Origin: Cohnella endophytica
GTDB taxonomy: Bacteria > Bacillota > Bacilli > Paenibacillales > Paenibacillaceae
Length of the DNA: 64,000 nucleotides
Direction: 5' to 3'
Assembly (NCBI RefSeq): GCF_003628305.1
Contig: NZ_RBZM01000009.1
Coordinates: 62,001 to 126,000, forward strand
Shown: piece by piece, positions 8,018 to 17,113 of the stretch
Numbering within the stretch: position 1 is the first letter of the stretch
Layout: each line of letters starts with the position of its first letter
Notes under the pieces: generated by a model
What the model saw: the letters and a program-made list of their open reading frames with translations, nothing else
What the model was told of the DNA's origin: nothing
Database searches by the model: none
Program-made: the position numbers and the translations under genes

Positions 8018-9451
8018 TTATTTCGTAGTTGCTGGTGTTGCTGGTGTTGCTGGTGTTGCCGGAGCCGGAGCCGCAGGCGCTTCCTCCGCGACGGGAGCCG
8101 CGGCCACGACTTTGCCTTTGACGTCGATCAGCTTCGCGTCCGAACCCACAATTACGCGCGCCAAGCCTTTATCGAACGCTTCGACGGAATCGAACTTCGC
8201 TTCGATTACGACTTTCCCCTTCTTGTCGATGAAACCGTATTTCCCATCTTGCTCGAAGGAAGCCAGGCTGTCATGGAAGTCGCCGACATCCTCGTATTCC
8301 GTAGCAAGCACGACTTCGCCTTTCGTGTTCACGTAACTGAACACTCCGTCCGTCGCTACGGCCGCGAGACCTTCGCTAAACGAGAACGCTTGAGAGTACG
8401 TCGCCGGAATCGTCAGCGCGCCTTTCGCGTTCACGAACCCGAACGAGCCTTCTCCGTCCGCGCCTTCAGCCTGAACGAGTCCAAGTCCGTAGCTGAAATC
8501 GGATACGTGCTGGTAGATCGCGGGAATTACGACTTTCCCGGTGGCGTCGATATAACCGTATTTGCCCTCGATTTGCACGCCGGCCAAACCGCCGGAGAAA
8601 TAGAACGCGTCTTCGAACTGCGGCTTGATTACTTCCTTGCCCGCATGGTCGATATAGCCGAACAAGTCGCCGGAACGAACGAGCGCCAAACCGCCGGAGA
8701 AGTCGAATACTTCGTCGTAAGCCGGAATAATGACCGTCTTGCCGAACGCGTTAATGTAGAAGGACTTTCCATCTTGCTCGACTAGAGCAAGCCCATCCGA
8801 GAAGTCGAAAGCTTGGGAGAATTGAGGAGCGATGACCGATTTGCCGGAGATATCGATGTATCCGAATTTCCCCCCGACCCTCACGATCGCCAAACCTTCG
8901 CTGAACTCGTTGGCTTGATCGTATTTCGCGGCGATTACGGTTTCTCCGAAGACGTTCACGTAACCTTGTTTGCCGCCCGCAACGTACGGGTGCAACCTTG
9001 GAGTAAGGCTAAGCGTGGACGCCGCGGCGTTTAATCCGATCGTCGCCCCGAACGTATCGGCGACGAAACGAGCGGGAACCCACACGATTCCGTCCTTGAA
9101 CTGGGCGGGAGTCGTTAATGCTACGCTCTTGCCGTTGACGACCGCCGTCTTGGCGTTAACGACGAGCTTTAAGCTGCGCTTGCCTTGCGTAATGGTCGTG
9201 GTTTTGGTCGCTTGCTCCCATTTCAGCGTTGCGCCCAGAGCTGCCGCAAAAGGTTTGGCGGGAACATAGGTCGTTCCGTTAATCGTTGCCGTCGTCCAAC
9301 CCGATTGGGCGATGCCGTCGACGGATATGCCGATGCTAGCGGTCGCGGCCGAAGCCGGGTTGGCATTACCAAAGCTAGCGATTTGAAGGGCCGCGAGAGC
9401 TGCGGCAGCAATGAGCAATCCTTTACGGATCGCGGGACTCGTATGTGTCAT
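8018..9451 (-). CDS. Secreted protein: copper-amine-oxidase-like N domain plus WG repeats
   Basis: A 477-residue exported protein. A signal peptide (about 1-35, RKGLLIAAAALAALQIASF then ASAA) is followed by a copper amine oxidase N-terminal-like domain (about 40-150: INGTTYVPAKPFAAALGATLKW, then VWVPARFVADTFGA), which in Paenibacillaceae is a wall-associated module rather than an oxidase. Residues about 155-445 hold about eleven WG-type repeats of the pattern GxxGYIDxxGKxVIxPxYxxAxxFSxGLAxV. The tail is Ala/Pro rich and ends in TPATPATPATTK, encoded by 9-bp tandem repeats (8031-8057) that could change length by slippage. Start: ATG after GAGGAG. Likely an extracellular binding protein; ligand unknown. 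Confidence 0.88.
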   Translation of the reverse strand: MTHTSPAIRKGLLIAAAALAALQIASFGNANPASAATASIGISVDGIAQSGWTTATINGTTYVPAKPFAAALGATLKWEQATKTTTITQGKRSLKLVVNAKTAVVNGKSVALTTPAQFKDGIVWVPARFVADTFGATIGLNAAASTLSLTPRLHPYVAGGKQGYVNVFGETVIAAKYDQANEFSEGLAIVRVGGKFGYIDISGKSVIAPQFSQAFDFSDGLALVEQDGKSFYINAFGKTVIIPAYDEVFDFSGGLALVRSGDLFGYIDHAGKEVIKPQFEDAFYFSGGLAGVQIEGKYGYIDATGKVVIPAIYQHVSDFSYGLGLVQAEGADGEGSFGFVNAKGALTIPATYSQAFSFSEGLAAVATDGVFSYVNTKGEVVLATEYEDVGDFHDSLASFEQDGKYGFIDKKGKVVIEAKFDSVEAFDKGLARVIVGSDAKLIDVKGKVVAAAPVAEEAPAAPAPATPATPATPATTK

Positions 9452-9490
9452 ATCGGTATTCTCCTCATCATAATAGGAATGAATGCTATC

Positions 9491-10516
9491 TTATTTTTTC
9501 AGATAGATTTGGTCGAACGTTCCTTTGTCCGCGAAATGCTCCGCTTGCGCTTTATCCCAGCCCCCGAAGTCGTTGATCGAGATCAGGTTAAGCTTAGGGA
9601 AGTTTTTCTCGAATTCCTTGGCTACTTTCGGATTGATAGGACGGTAGTAGTTTTGGGCGGCGATTCTTTGACCTTCTTCCGTATACAAGTAGTCCAGGTA
9701 AGCGGTAGCGACTTGGCGAGTATCATGCTTGTTGACGTTTTTCGTCACGACGGCGACGGTAGGCTCGGCAAGTATGCTGAGGGAAGGCGTCACGATCTCG
9801 AATTTATCCCCGTATTCCTTTTTGGATAAATACGCTTCGTTCTCCCATGCGATCAGAACGTCGCCGATGCCTTTTTCGACGAATGTGTTCGTAGAGCCGC
9901 GAGCGCCGGTATCCAGCACGGGAACGTTCTGGAACAATTGTTTCACGAAATCTTTCGCTTTGTCCTGGCTGTTGTTATTGTTTTTCAGCGCGTAACCCCA
10001 TGCCGCCAAGTAGTTCCAACGAGCTCCGCCGGACGTTTTCGGGTTAGGAGTAATTACGGAGACGCCGGGTTTGACCAAATCGTCCCAATCTTTGATATTT
10101 TTCGGGTTGCCCTTACGTACGAGGAATACGATCGTAGATTTGTAAGGCGCACTGTTGTTGGCAAGACGCTTCTGCCAGCCTTTGGCGATCAACCCTTTTT
10201 GCTCGATGGCCGTAACGTCGTACTCCAGTGCCAACGTCACGACGTCCGCTTCTAGACCGTCGATAACGGAACGGGCTTGCGCGCCGGAACCGCCATGCGA
10301 TTGCTTAATCGTGACTTTCTGTCCCGTCTTCTTCTCCCAATATTTCGCGAACGCGGCGTTATAAGCGACGTACAACTCGCGAGTAGGATCATAAGAAACG
10401 TTGAGCAGGGTAACGCTTTTCTTCTCCGATTTCTTCGTGACGGCACCGAATACGGTCGTCGTGGACAAGATGAATGCCAATGCGGTAAGCAGGATGAGGC
10501 GGATTGGTTTTTTCAT
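9491..10516 (-). CDS. Sulfate-type ABC transporter substrate-binding protein
   Basis: A 341-residue exported protein of the Sbp/CysP family. An N-terminal hydrophobic stretch (7-24) acts as signal peptide and has no lipobox Cys. Family motifs: [88 protein letters not shown]. These shape the sulfate or thiosulfate pocket. No permease or ATPase gene is adjacent, so it must serve a transporter encoded elsewhere. It is divergent from a second sulfate-binding gene and has a long structured leader (about 150 nt). RBS GGAG, 9 bases before the ATG. Confidence 0.9.
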   Translation of the reverse strand: MKKPIRLILLTALAFILSTTTVFGAVTKKSEKKSVTLLNVSYDPTRELYVAYNAAFAKYWEKKTGQKVTIKQSHGGSGAQARSVIDGLEADVVTLALEYDVTAIEQKGLIAKGWQKRLANNSAPYKSTIVFLVRKGNPKNIKDWDDLVKPGVSVITPNPKTSGGARWNYLAAWGYALKNNNNSQDKAKDFVKQLFQNVPVLDTGARGSTNTFVEKGIGDVLIAWENEAYLSKKEYGDKFEIVTPSLSILAEPTVAVVTKNVNKHDTRQVATAYLDYLYTEEGQRIAAQNYYRPINPKVAKEFEKNFPKLNLISINDFGGWDKAQAEHFADKGTFDQIYLKK

Positions 10517-10669
10517 GCGAATGACTCTCCTTTTTGGTTACAAAATGTAGTAAACGCAAAAGGCCCCGATTTCACGCATACGCATAGCTAATACGAAGAT
10601 TAGCGGTGCGGATGTGAAGTCGAGGCCTCCGGTTTACCGGTCGGGCACGATGGCACGATCCATTTGAAT
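10517..10669 (-). promoter_or_regulatory. Structured 5' leader of the sulfate-binding gene
   Basis: The predicted transcript from near 10669 has about 150 nt before the ATG. It holds a duplicated ATCGTGCC, a small CCGG-TAAA-CCGG hairpin, and then a long hairpin (10561-10628): AGGCCTCGACTTCAC pairs with GTGAAATCGGGGCCT (14 of 15 positions), with inner stems CGCA/TGCG and GCTAAT/ATTAGC. TTTT follows, then the RBS. This fits an attenuator or an RNA sensor. I could not match it to S-box, T-box or another known class. Confidence 0.5.
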
Positions 10670-10675
10670 AAACCC

Positions 10676-10705
10676 ATCATATTCCAGACTATTCCTAGTT
10701 GTCAA
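10676..10705 (-). promoter_or_regulatory. Minus-strand promoter of the sulfate-binding gene
   Basis: On the minus strand TTGACA (complement of 10700-10705), 18-bp spacer, TATGAT (complement of 10676-10681). It is close to consensus. Its -35 is half of the dyad at 10698-10727. Confidence 0.65.
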
Positions 10706-10727
10706 CTATGATTTAATCGTTGACAAC
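10698..10727. promoter_or_regulatory. Dyad joining two divergent -35 boxes
   Basis: GTTGTCAAC (10698-10706) and GTTGACAAC (10719-10727) are perfect inverted 9-mers with a 12-bp centre. Each holds the -35 of one of the divergent sulfate-binding genes. It could be a shared operator, or merely the symmetry of two TTGACA boxes. Confidence 0.5.
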
Positions 10728-10749
10728 GTGCCCGTTCGCTTGCTACAAT
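10720..10749 (+). promoter_or_regulatory. Plus-strand promoter of the second sulfate-binding gene
   Basis: TTGACA (10720-10725), 18-bp spacer, TACAAT (10744-10749), about 63 bp upstream of the ATG at 10812. Confidence 0.65.
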
Positions 10750-10811
10750 CGCCTCGATATATCCAATAATTTCTATTGGAATAACCAACTTAATGAAATG
10801 GGGAACTTTCT

Positions 10812-11888
10812 ATGCTTCGGCGCAACGGCACGCGCAACGGCGCTATTCTCATCCTAATGTTAACTCTTTTCTCGGCAACCCTCTCGGCCTGCTCGGGCGG
10901 GAACAAAAATACGGGTACCGAATCTGAATCTCCGGCCTCCGACTATACGAAATCCTTATCGCTGCTTAACGCGGTATCGGACGGCACGGCGGAATTATTC
11001 AAAGATATCGACGCAGGATTCATTAAAAACTGGAAGGACCGTACGGGCCAGACGATAGCGATCCAACAAGCCGCAGGCGGATCCTCCGCGCAAGAAGCGG
11101 CCATTATCGGAGGCCAGCTTAAGGCGGACGTCACGACGTTAGGCGTCGGAACCGACATCGATGCCATTCAAGCCAAAGGCCTCGTAAGCGAAGGCTGGCA
11201 GCAGCGTTACGACTACAATAGTTCCCCTTTCTCGACGGCGGTCGCCTTCGTCGTCCGTTCGGGGAATCCCAAATCGATAGCCGAATGGGAAGACGTCGTT
11301 AAACCGGAAGTCGCGATCGTCACCTCCGATCCTCGCTCTTATTCGGACGCGCGATGGTATTATGCCGCGCCATGGGCGTATTCGCTCGATAAACAACCCG
11401 ACGATACCGAAGCCGCCAAAGCATTCGTCACGAGTTTCCATCGGCAAGTGACCGTGTTGGCCAAGGATGACGCGGATGCGGAGAAAGCCTTCGTCGAGCT
11501 AGGCAAAGGCGACGTATGGGTAACGACGGAAAGCAACGCCCTTCGTTTGGCCAACGGAGCGGGCAAAGGCAAAATCGATGTCGTAGTCCCTTCCGTCTCG
11601 CTGACCGTCGAACCCGTCGTATCGGTCGTGGACGCCAACGCGGATACGAACGGTACCCGCGAAGTCGCTAACGCTTACGCGGATTACTTGTTCACCGAGG
11701 AAGCGCAGACGTTCGCTGCGAAGCACTTCTTCCGCCCAAGATTCGCTTCCGTAACGGAACAATTCGCGGGTACGTTTGCCGACGTCTCCCTGCTGACGGT
11801 CGACGACAACTTATCCGGTTGGGAAGATTTGCAGAAGGCGCTATTCGCGGACGGCGGCTTGTTCGGACAGTTGCCGGAGAAATCCTAA
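10812..11888 (+). CDS. Sulfate-type ABC transporter substrate-binding lipoprotein
   Basis: A 358-residue lipoprotein paralogous to the divergent gene at 9491-10516. The signal peptide ends in the lipobox TLSACSGG, so the mature protein is anchored outside the membrane. Shared blocks: SLLNAVSDGTAELFKDIDAGFIKNW, QQAAGGSSAQEAAII, ADVTTLGVGTDIDAI, FVVRSGNPKSIAEWEDVV, SDPRSYSDARWYYAAPWAY. The paralogue lacks the lipobox, so the two differ in anchoring. No transporter genes lie nearby. Start: ATG after GGGGAA. A terminator follows at once. It may bind sulfate, thiosulfate or a similar oxyanion. Confidence 0.88.
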   Translation: MLRRNGTRNGAILILMLTLFSATLSACSGGNKNTGTESESPASDYTKSLSLLNAVSDGTAELFKDIDAGFIKNWKDRTGQTIAIQQAAGGSSAQEAAIIGGQLKADVTTLGVGTDIDAIQAKGLVSEGWQQRYDYNSSPFSTAVAFVVRSGNPKSIAEWEDVVKPEVAIVTSDPRSYSDARWYYAAPWAYSLDKQPDDTEAAKAFVTSFHRQVTVLAKDDADAEKAFVELGKGDVWVTTESNALRLANGAGKGKIDVVVPSVSLTVEPVVSVVDANADTNGTREVANAYADYLFTEEAQTFAAKHFFRPRFASVTEQFAGTFADVSLLTVDDNLSGWEDLQKALFADGGLFGQLPEKS

Positions 11889-11905
11889 TTCGCATCGTAC
11901 GACTA

Positions 11906-11945
11906 AGAGAGACGGCCATGCGCGCCAACGCGTGGCCGTCTCTTC
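11906..11945 (+). terminator. Terminator of the sulfate-binding lipoprotein gene
   Basis: AGAGACGGCCA pairs with TGGCCGTCTCT (11 bp), with an inner CGCG/CGCG stem; TTCTTGCTT follows. Confidence 0.8.
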
Positions 11946-12072
11946 TTGCTTCCCCACACTCTCCCGTTATCGAGATCCGTCGATTCCTCCGCACGAAAGC
12001 ATGTTTGTTCACCATTATCAGCAAAGTTCACTGCGAAAACCACGGAATGTACATTCCCGTGCGAATCATTCA

Positions 12073-12102
12073 TTGTCCGGGCATTTGAACGGAGGATATA
12101 AT
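12073..12102 (+). promoter_or_regulatory. Promoter of the AraC-type regulator gene
   Basis: TTGTCC (12073-12078), 18-bp spacer, TATAAT (12097-12102), about 80 bp before the start codon. The rest of the 11946-12185 gap shows nothing else I can name. Confidence 0.6.
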
Positions 12103-12185
12103 GATTTTACGTTCCGGCAATGAACGATTTTGTCTTTTTCAAGTTCATAGCTTAAGTTTGCCTTAAATAGAATAGGGGGATGAGA

Positions 12186-14438
12186 ATGCCGATCAGCAAG
12201 CTTAGAAAAAACGGCCAACTCTACATCAAATTGCTAATGAGCATTACGATCTGTACCGTCTTTACGCTCATCCTATCCTCTTCGATTTACTATATCAGTT
12301 ACTCGCGAACGCTCCAGAAACAAGTCTATCAGACCGACTTGGCCAATCTCCGGCAGACGAGCCGGGAAGTGGTCAGCATGACCGATATCGCGCAATCCCT
12401 TTCCTTCCAAATCTATCGCAACAGCTCGATCGCCAAGCTGCTCTTCTATAAAGATCCAAGCATCTTCGATATCCGGGCGGTCATGATGGATCTCGACGTG
12501 TATATTAGCTCAATGCCTTATATTCAATCGATTTACGTTTACAATCCGAACGCATCTACCTTCTACATTTCTTCCGCTCGCGGGCAAGGAGGAATCCTGA
12601 CGGAAGACGAATTGGACGACCGAAGCATCATCGACGTATTGGATCATTTCGAGGACTATAATGCGTTTACTCCGATTGCGCGAAAATACAAGGTCACCCC
12701 GGACGATCCGACCGAGACCGGAATTTATACGTATTTGTGCTACGATGCGATCGGTCAGGACAGGAAAATCAACTCGGCCGTCATCATTAATCTTTCGTCT
12801 TCGTGGATCAATCGGGGGATGAGCAGCTCCAATAACGGTACCGGGAAATCGTTCATCCTGAACGACAAGGGCACCGTTCTGTCGGGCGAAGACTTGACCC
12901 CGCAGCCATGGGACTCCGGCCAGTTAAAGCAACTGAAATCGCGCGTGCAAGGAAACGACAACAACTATTTCATCGCGGACGTTGAAGGCAAGAAATCGCT
13001 CGTCACTTTTACCTCCCCGGACACGATGTCTTGGCAGTACGTTCGTATTACGCCATATAAGCAGCTCACCGGCAAAATCTCGGACGTGAGGCGGACGACG
13101 ATTCAGATCGCGATCGGCATCTTGCTGATCGGTCTGTTCATTTCCTGGCTGTTATCGCGTTTTCTATACGTTCCGATCCGGCAGATCGTCACCCGGATGA
13201 ACTCCCTAGAATCCGACAAAAGGGACAGCAGCTTCGCCATCCGACAGAATGCCTTGCGCAAGCTCATTCAGATGCATACGATTCATCCGGAATCGCAGCT
13301 AGAGAAGCTGTCCCGCCTCGGAATCGCCTTCGATTTCACGAAAGATTATCGTCTGGTCTATTTGAGAATCGACGATTTCGAGCAATTGAAGAAGCAATAC
13401 GCCAATGATCTGACCGTGCTGAAATTCGCCGTCATGAACATCGCTACGGAGATCGCTTCCAAGCATTTTCGAATCGAAACCGTAGATTGCGACGACGATA
13501 GCGTGCTGTTGCTGCTGAACGAGCCGGATAACGGCGACGCTGGTTCATCGGAATCGCTCGTATTACTGCTGAAGCAAATTCAGAACGCATCCCTGGAATA
13601 CGTGAAAATCGGCTTAACCATCGCCTACAGCTCCGTATCGAATAACGCGTACCAGTTGAATGCGCTGTTCAAGCAGACTAGAGAAGCCTCTCTGCACCGT
13701 TATTATTTTGGTCACGGCATCGTCATCGAAGCTTCCGAGATCGAAGCTTACCGGACCAAAGAGTACGTCTTCCCTTCCTCCAAGGAAAAACGGCTCGTAG
13801 ACAGCCTAATGTCCGGCAAAACGGAAGAAGCCAAAGCGTTGTATCGGGAGATCGTCCAGGACACTTCGGAATACCGCATTCAAGTCGGGCGCTCCGCCAT
13901 CGCCCACTTGGCGATTACCTTGACGAATATTTTGGCCGAAATTCAGAAGAACGCCTCGATTCAGATCGAATGCACGATCGGAACAGGTCTTCCGAACGCC
14001 GATTCCTACGAGACGCTCGAACAATTGATCGCCTATTACGACGACTTCTTCGACGAGACGAAGACGAAGCTCCAAGAAAAAAGAAGCGGCAAGCAAGAAG
14101 ATCTCATTCGCAAGATCAACGACCTGATAGAACGTAACTACCACGATCCGAATCTTAGCCTGAACTGGATCGCCGACGAACTCGCGATGTCCACGTTCTA
14201 CGTCAGCCGGGTGTACAGGCAACAGACGCTGTCCGCGATCGTGGACGTCATCAACGGAACTCGAATGGAGAAATCCAAGGCTTTGCTCCTGCAAACGGAC
14301 CTATCGGTCGTGGAGATTACGGAACGAACGGGTTATACGAATAGCTCCTATTTCCACCGTATGTTCAAGAAAACGTTCGGCGTTACTCCCGCCGAATTCC
14401 GCAAGACGAACGCGAATCGCGCGGATATCGGTCTATAA
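12186..14438 (+). CDS. Membrane-bound AraC-family regulator (YesN/two-helix type)
   Basis: About 750 residues. Helix one (about 15-38, LLMSITICTVFTLILSSSIYYI) and helix two (about 310-330, IQIAIGILLIGLFISWLL) flank a Cache-like extracellular sensing domain. After a linker and a degenerate cytoplasmic region comes the C-terminal double helix-turn-helix (about 640-745): ISLNWIADELAMS-type motif LSLNWIADELAMSTFYVSRV and VVEITERTGYTNSSYFHRMFKKTFGVTPAEFR. Such proteins sense oligosaccharides outside and switch on a neighbouring transporter. GGGGG lies 6 bases before the ATG at 12186, better than the ATG at 12180. The sugar transporter genes downstream on the other strand are the probable target. 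Confidence 0.9.
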   Translation: MPISKLRKNGQLYIKLLMSITICTVFTLILSSSIYYISYSRTLQKQVYQTDLANLRQTSREVVSMTDIAQSLSFQIYRNSSIAKLLFYKDPSIFDIRAVMMDLDVYISSMPYIQSIYVYNPNASTFYISSARGQGGILTEDELDDRSIIDVLDHFEDYNAFTPIARKYKVTPDDPTETGIYTYLCYDAIGQDRKINSAVIINLSSSWINRGMSSSNNGTGKSFILNDKGTVLSGEDLTPQPWDSGQLKQLKSRVQGNDNNYFIADVEGKKSLVTFTSPDTMSWQYVRITPYKQLTGKISDVRRTTIQIAIGILLIGLFISWLLSRFLYVPIRQIVTRMNSLESDKRDSSFAIRQNALRKLIQMHTIHPESQLEKLSRLGIAFDFTKDYRLVYLRIDDFEQLKKQYANDLTVLKFAVMNIATEIASKHFRIETVDCDDDSVLLLLNEPDNGDAGSSESLVLLLKQIQNASLEYVKIGLTIAYSSVSNNAYQLNALFKQTREASLHRYYFGHGIVIEASEIEAYRTKEYVFPSSKEKRLVDSLMSGKTEEAKALYREIVQDTSEYRIQVGRSAIAHLAITLTNILAEIQKNASIQIECTIGTGLPNADSYETLEQLIAYYDDFFDETKTKLQEKRSGKQEDLIRKINDLIERNYHDPNLSLNWIADELAMSTFYVSRVYRQQTLSAIVDVINGTRMEKSKALLLQTDLSVVEITERTGYTNSSYFHRMFKKTFGVTPAEFRKTNANRADIGL

Positions 14439-14466
14439 GAAATCGAGCGAATGGTTCGAAATAAGA

Positions 14467-14509
14467 AAGCCGCCTCTTCCGTAGATAAATTCTACTGGAG
14501 AGGCGGCTT
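14467..14509. terminator. Bidirectional terminator between regulator and sugar-binding protein genes
   Basis: AAGCCGCCTCT pairs with AGAGGCGGCTT (11 bp), with an inner GTAGA/TCTAC stem. It separates two convergent genes. Confidence 0.85.
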
Positions 14510-14527
14510 CCGTCTGTTTGATTACTT

Positions 14528-16129
14528 TTATTTAATGCCCGATTCCGTTAAATACTGCTGCCATTGCTTCGTATACTCGGCTTGAGCTTTCTCCAAGCCC
14601 GCTTGCTTGGCTTTCTCCATGAACGTCTTGAGACCGCCCTCCACGTCTTTGACCTGACCGGCGATAAGCGGGTACAAGTATTGCTTCTCTACCTGTTCTA
14701 GTGCGGCGCGTTCCGCTTGGTAAGACGTATAGTCCTCGGCGAAACCGGTGAAGATGTCCGGCTTGGCGATCTGATCCAATTGGTCGAAGATCGCTTTAAC
14801 GCCGTCGAAGCTCTGATCGAACAGCATGTACTCCGGATTTCTCCAAGCCCAGCCGTTCATGGCTTCTCGTGGGAATCCGTTGGTGTTGGCGTCGCCTACC
14901 ATCTTGTAATAACCGTTGTCGACCGTATAGTTCGTGCCTTCGACTCCGTATTGGGTCAGTTGGTTGTAGCGCTTGTCGGTAACCATTTTCTCGTAGAACG
15001 CAAGGGCGCGTTCCGGGTTCTTACTGCTCTTAGGAACGGCGAAGCCATTGTGGATCGGATGTACAGGCGTCGCGAATCCGCGAGCAAGCGGAAATGGATA
15101 GTACGCCAGATTCCAGTCCGGGTGCGTCGATTGCATTTGGTTCAGCGTGGCATTGAAACGATTCGGATTGTCTCCGAGCATTGCCGCCGCTTTGCCCGTC
15201 GTGAGTTTTTCTTGGTTCGTCGTTTTTTCGTTCAATTCGTTCTTAGAGATATACCCGTTGTCAGCCCACCTCTTGTAGGTCAACAGATCTTGAAGCTGCT
15301 CGTCGGAGCCCCAGTAGGAATACACATCGCCCGGCTTGTCGTACTTGATTCCGATACCGTAAGGAAGAGGAGCTCCTACCGGATTGTGCGAAATCTCGCG
15401 GAACGTATCCGACAAAGCGCCGCGGACGTCCGATCCGATCGCGAGAGGCTGGATCCCAGGTTCGTTCTTCTTGATGCCGTCCAAGTACGCTTCGAAAGTC
15501 GGAATATCTACCGGCTTCGGCAAATTATACTTCAGGCGGAGATCTTCGCGCCATACGAACCCGTTCGTTACGTATTCTTTGAACGTCGCCGGAACCGTGT
15601 AGATGTGACCGTCTACTTTGACCGCGTCCCACATGTCCTGCGGCACGAACTTCTGAAGCGTAGGCGCCGCCGCCGGCAAAATATCCTCGATCGGGAGGAA
15701 TGCGCCCTTCTTCGCGTAGGATTGATATTGCGTCCAATCCGCCGTAAAGATCAAGTCGATCGCCTGGCCGGTAGACAGCAACAACTTATATTTCTGATCC
15801 CAGTCGGTCCATGTCGTGTAGTTAAACGTAACGGTGGCGTTCAAGTCCTCTTGGGCCATTTTATTGATTGCCGCTTCGATTTTCGATAAGTCCTTAGGCG
15901 CGTCGCCCAGCATATAAAATTGAAGATTAACGTGCTTGGACATATCCAGGCCGCTGGATCCGGACGGAGAAGCATTCGCGGATTCGGAGGAAGATGACGT
16001 CGGCGAAGCCGCCGGAGCGGACGACGAGGCTCCCGAATCGTTGTTCTTGCTCGAGCATGCGGCGAGGATGGAACCTACCAGTGCGATGGATAGGATGGCG
16101 CCGGACCACTTTTTCGTCTTTCTAAACAT
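14528..16129 (-). CDS. Extracellular sugar-binding lipoprotein (LplA-like, CUT1)
   Basis: A 533-residue lipoprotein with signal peptide and lipobox (GSILAACSSK), then a Ser/Ala-rich linker and the solute-binding fold. LQFYMLGDAPKDLSKIEAAINKMAQEDLNATVTFNYTTW and the late TGFAEDYTSYQAERAALEQVEKQYLYPLIAGQVKD match the large binding proteins that pair with LplB/LplC-type permeases and usually capture plant-derived oligosaccharides. GGGAGG lies 6 bases before the ATG. It is the last gene of a three-gene operon (18085 to 14528). The ATPase is not encoded here; this class normally uses a shared MsmX-like ATPase. Confidence 0.9.
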   Translation of the reverse strand: MFRKTKKWSGAILSIALVGSILAACSSKNNDSGASSSAPAASPTSSSSESANASPSGSSGLDMSKHVNLQFYMLGDAPKDLSKIEAAINKMAQEDLNATVTFNYTTWTDWDQKYKLLLSTGQAIDLIFTADWTQYQSYAKKGAFLPIEDILPAAAPTLQKFVPQDMWDAVKVDGHIYTVPATFKEYVTNGFVWREDLRLKYNLPKPVDIPTFEAYLDGIKKNEPGIQPLAIGSDVRGALSDTFREISHNPVGAPLPYGIGIKYDKPGDVYSYWGSDEQLQDLLTYKRWADNGYISKNELNEKTTNQEKLTTGKAAAMLGDNPNRFNATLNQMQSTHPDWNLAYYPFPLARGFATPVHPIHNGFAVPKSSKNPERALAFYEKMVTDKRYNQLTQYGVEGTNYTVDNGYYKMVGDANTNGFPREAMNGWAWRNPEYMLFDQSFDGVKAIFDQLDQIAKPDIFTGFAEDYTSYQAERAALEQVEKQYLYPLIAGQVKDVEGGLKTFMEKAKQAGLEKAQAEYTKQWQQYLTESGIK

Positions 16130-16207
16130 GTGAATCCTCCCTTTTGGATGTTCGACTCTTCTATGTTAGCCGATCCCGGGGCCCCGTGGATCGGTTCTAA
16201 CCGTAAT

Positions 16208-17101
16208 TTAGCCTTTGACGGCTCCGATCGTGAGGCCTTTGACGAAATAACGCTGCACGAACGGGTACAGGAATAAAATCGGTCCCGTTACGATGATCGC
16301 CATCGCCATTTTCGTGGATTCGGTCGGAATGTCTCCCGCCACGTTAACGCCGGAACCGGCTCCGAGCTTGGAGATGGAATCCGCCGCGTTAATCATGTTG
16401 TACAAGTAGAACTGCAATTGGAACAGCTTCGTGTCGTTAATGAACAACGACGTCGTAAACCAGTCGTTCCAATATTGCAGGGCAAGGAACAGCCCTACCG
16501 TCGCGATTCCGGGCATAGACAATTGAAGAACGATTCGGTAATAGATCAAGAAATCGTTGGCGCCGTCGATCTTCGCCGATTCGATCATCTCGTCCGGAAC
16601 CGCGGAACGAATGAAGTTCTTCATCAGGATAATCAAGAAAGGCGTCATTAAGCCGGGGTAGATCAGGACGGTATACGTATCCATCAAACCGAGATATTTG
16701 GTCATTAAGATGTACCAAGGAACAAGACCGCCTCCGAACAACGTCGTGAAATAAATGACGAAGGAGAAAAAGTTCCGATACTTGAAATCTTTGCACTGCA
16801 GCACGTATCCCGCCATCGTCATCAGGAACAAACCGAGAAGCGTACCGACGACGGTGGAGAAAACCGTTATGCCGTAGGCGCGCATGACTTGCTCGGGAAA
16901 CCGGAATACCGTCCGGTAGCCGGCCCAGGAGAACTCCTTGGGAATGAGGTGGTAGCCGTCCCGGATGATAGAGTCGTTATTCGTCAGCGAAGCCGAGAGT
17001 ATAAGCAGGAACGGGAACAAACACGCGACGGAGCCAAGAATAAGGATGACGATGGCGACGTAACGGAATACGAGCGTCGACTGTTCTTCTTTTATTTTCA
17101 T
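16208..17101 (-). CDS. Sugar ABC transporter permease (LplC/MalG-like)
   Basis: A 297-residue membrane protein with six helices (about 15-35, 75-100, 110-130, 145-165, 190-215 and 262-282). The loop EMIESAKIDGANDFLIYYRIVLQLSMPGIA is the EAA motif (E-x-x-x-A-x-x-D-G-A) that contacts the ATPase. The C-terminal QRYFVKGLTIGAVKG is typical of the MalG-type subunit of CUT1 importers. Start: ATG after GAGG, 12 bases from the upstream permease stop. It works with the neighbouring permease and binding protein to import an oligosaccharide. Confidence 0.93.
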   Translation of the reverse strand: MKIKEEQSTLVFRYVAIVILILGSVACLFPFLLILSASLTNNDSIIRDGYHLIPKEFSWAGYRTVFRFPEQVMRAYGITVFSTVVGTLLGLFLMTMAGYVLQCKDFKYRNFFSFVIYFTTLFGGGLVPWYILMTKYLGLMDTYTVLIYPGLMTPFLIILMKNFIRSAVPDEMIESAKIDGANDFLIYYRIVLQLSMPGIATVGLFLALQYWNDWFTTSLFINDTKLFQLQFYLYNMINAADSISKLGAGSGVNVAGDIPTESTKMAMAIIVTGPILFLYPFVQRYFVKGLTIGAVKG

Positions 17102-17113
17102 AGATACCTCATC

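Noticed and set aside
10517-10669. S-box or T-box riboswitch in front of the sulfate-binding gene
   Set aside because: Expected conserved elements (S-box GGCAACC region; T-box AGGGTGGNACCGCG) are absent. Kept only as an unclassified structured leader.
14717-15889. A 390-codon plus-strand open frame opposite the sugar-binding protein gene
   Set aside because: Shadow frame of the lipoprotein gene, with Arg/Val-rich composition and no RBS.
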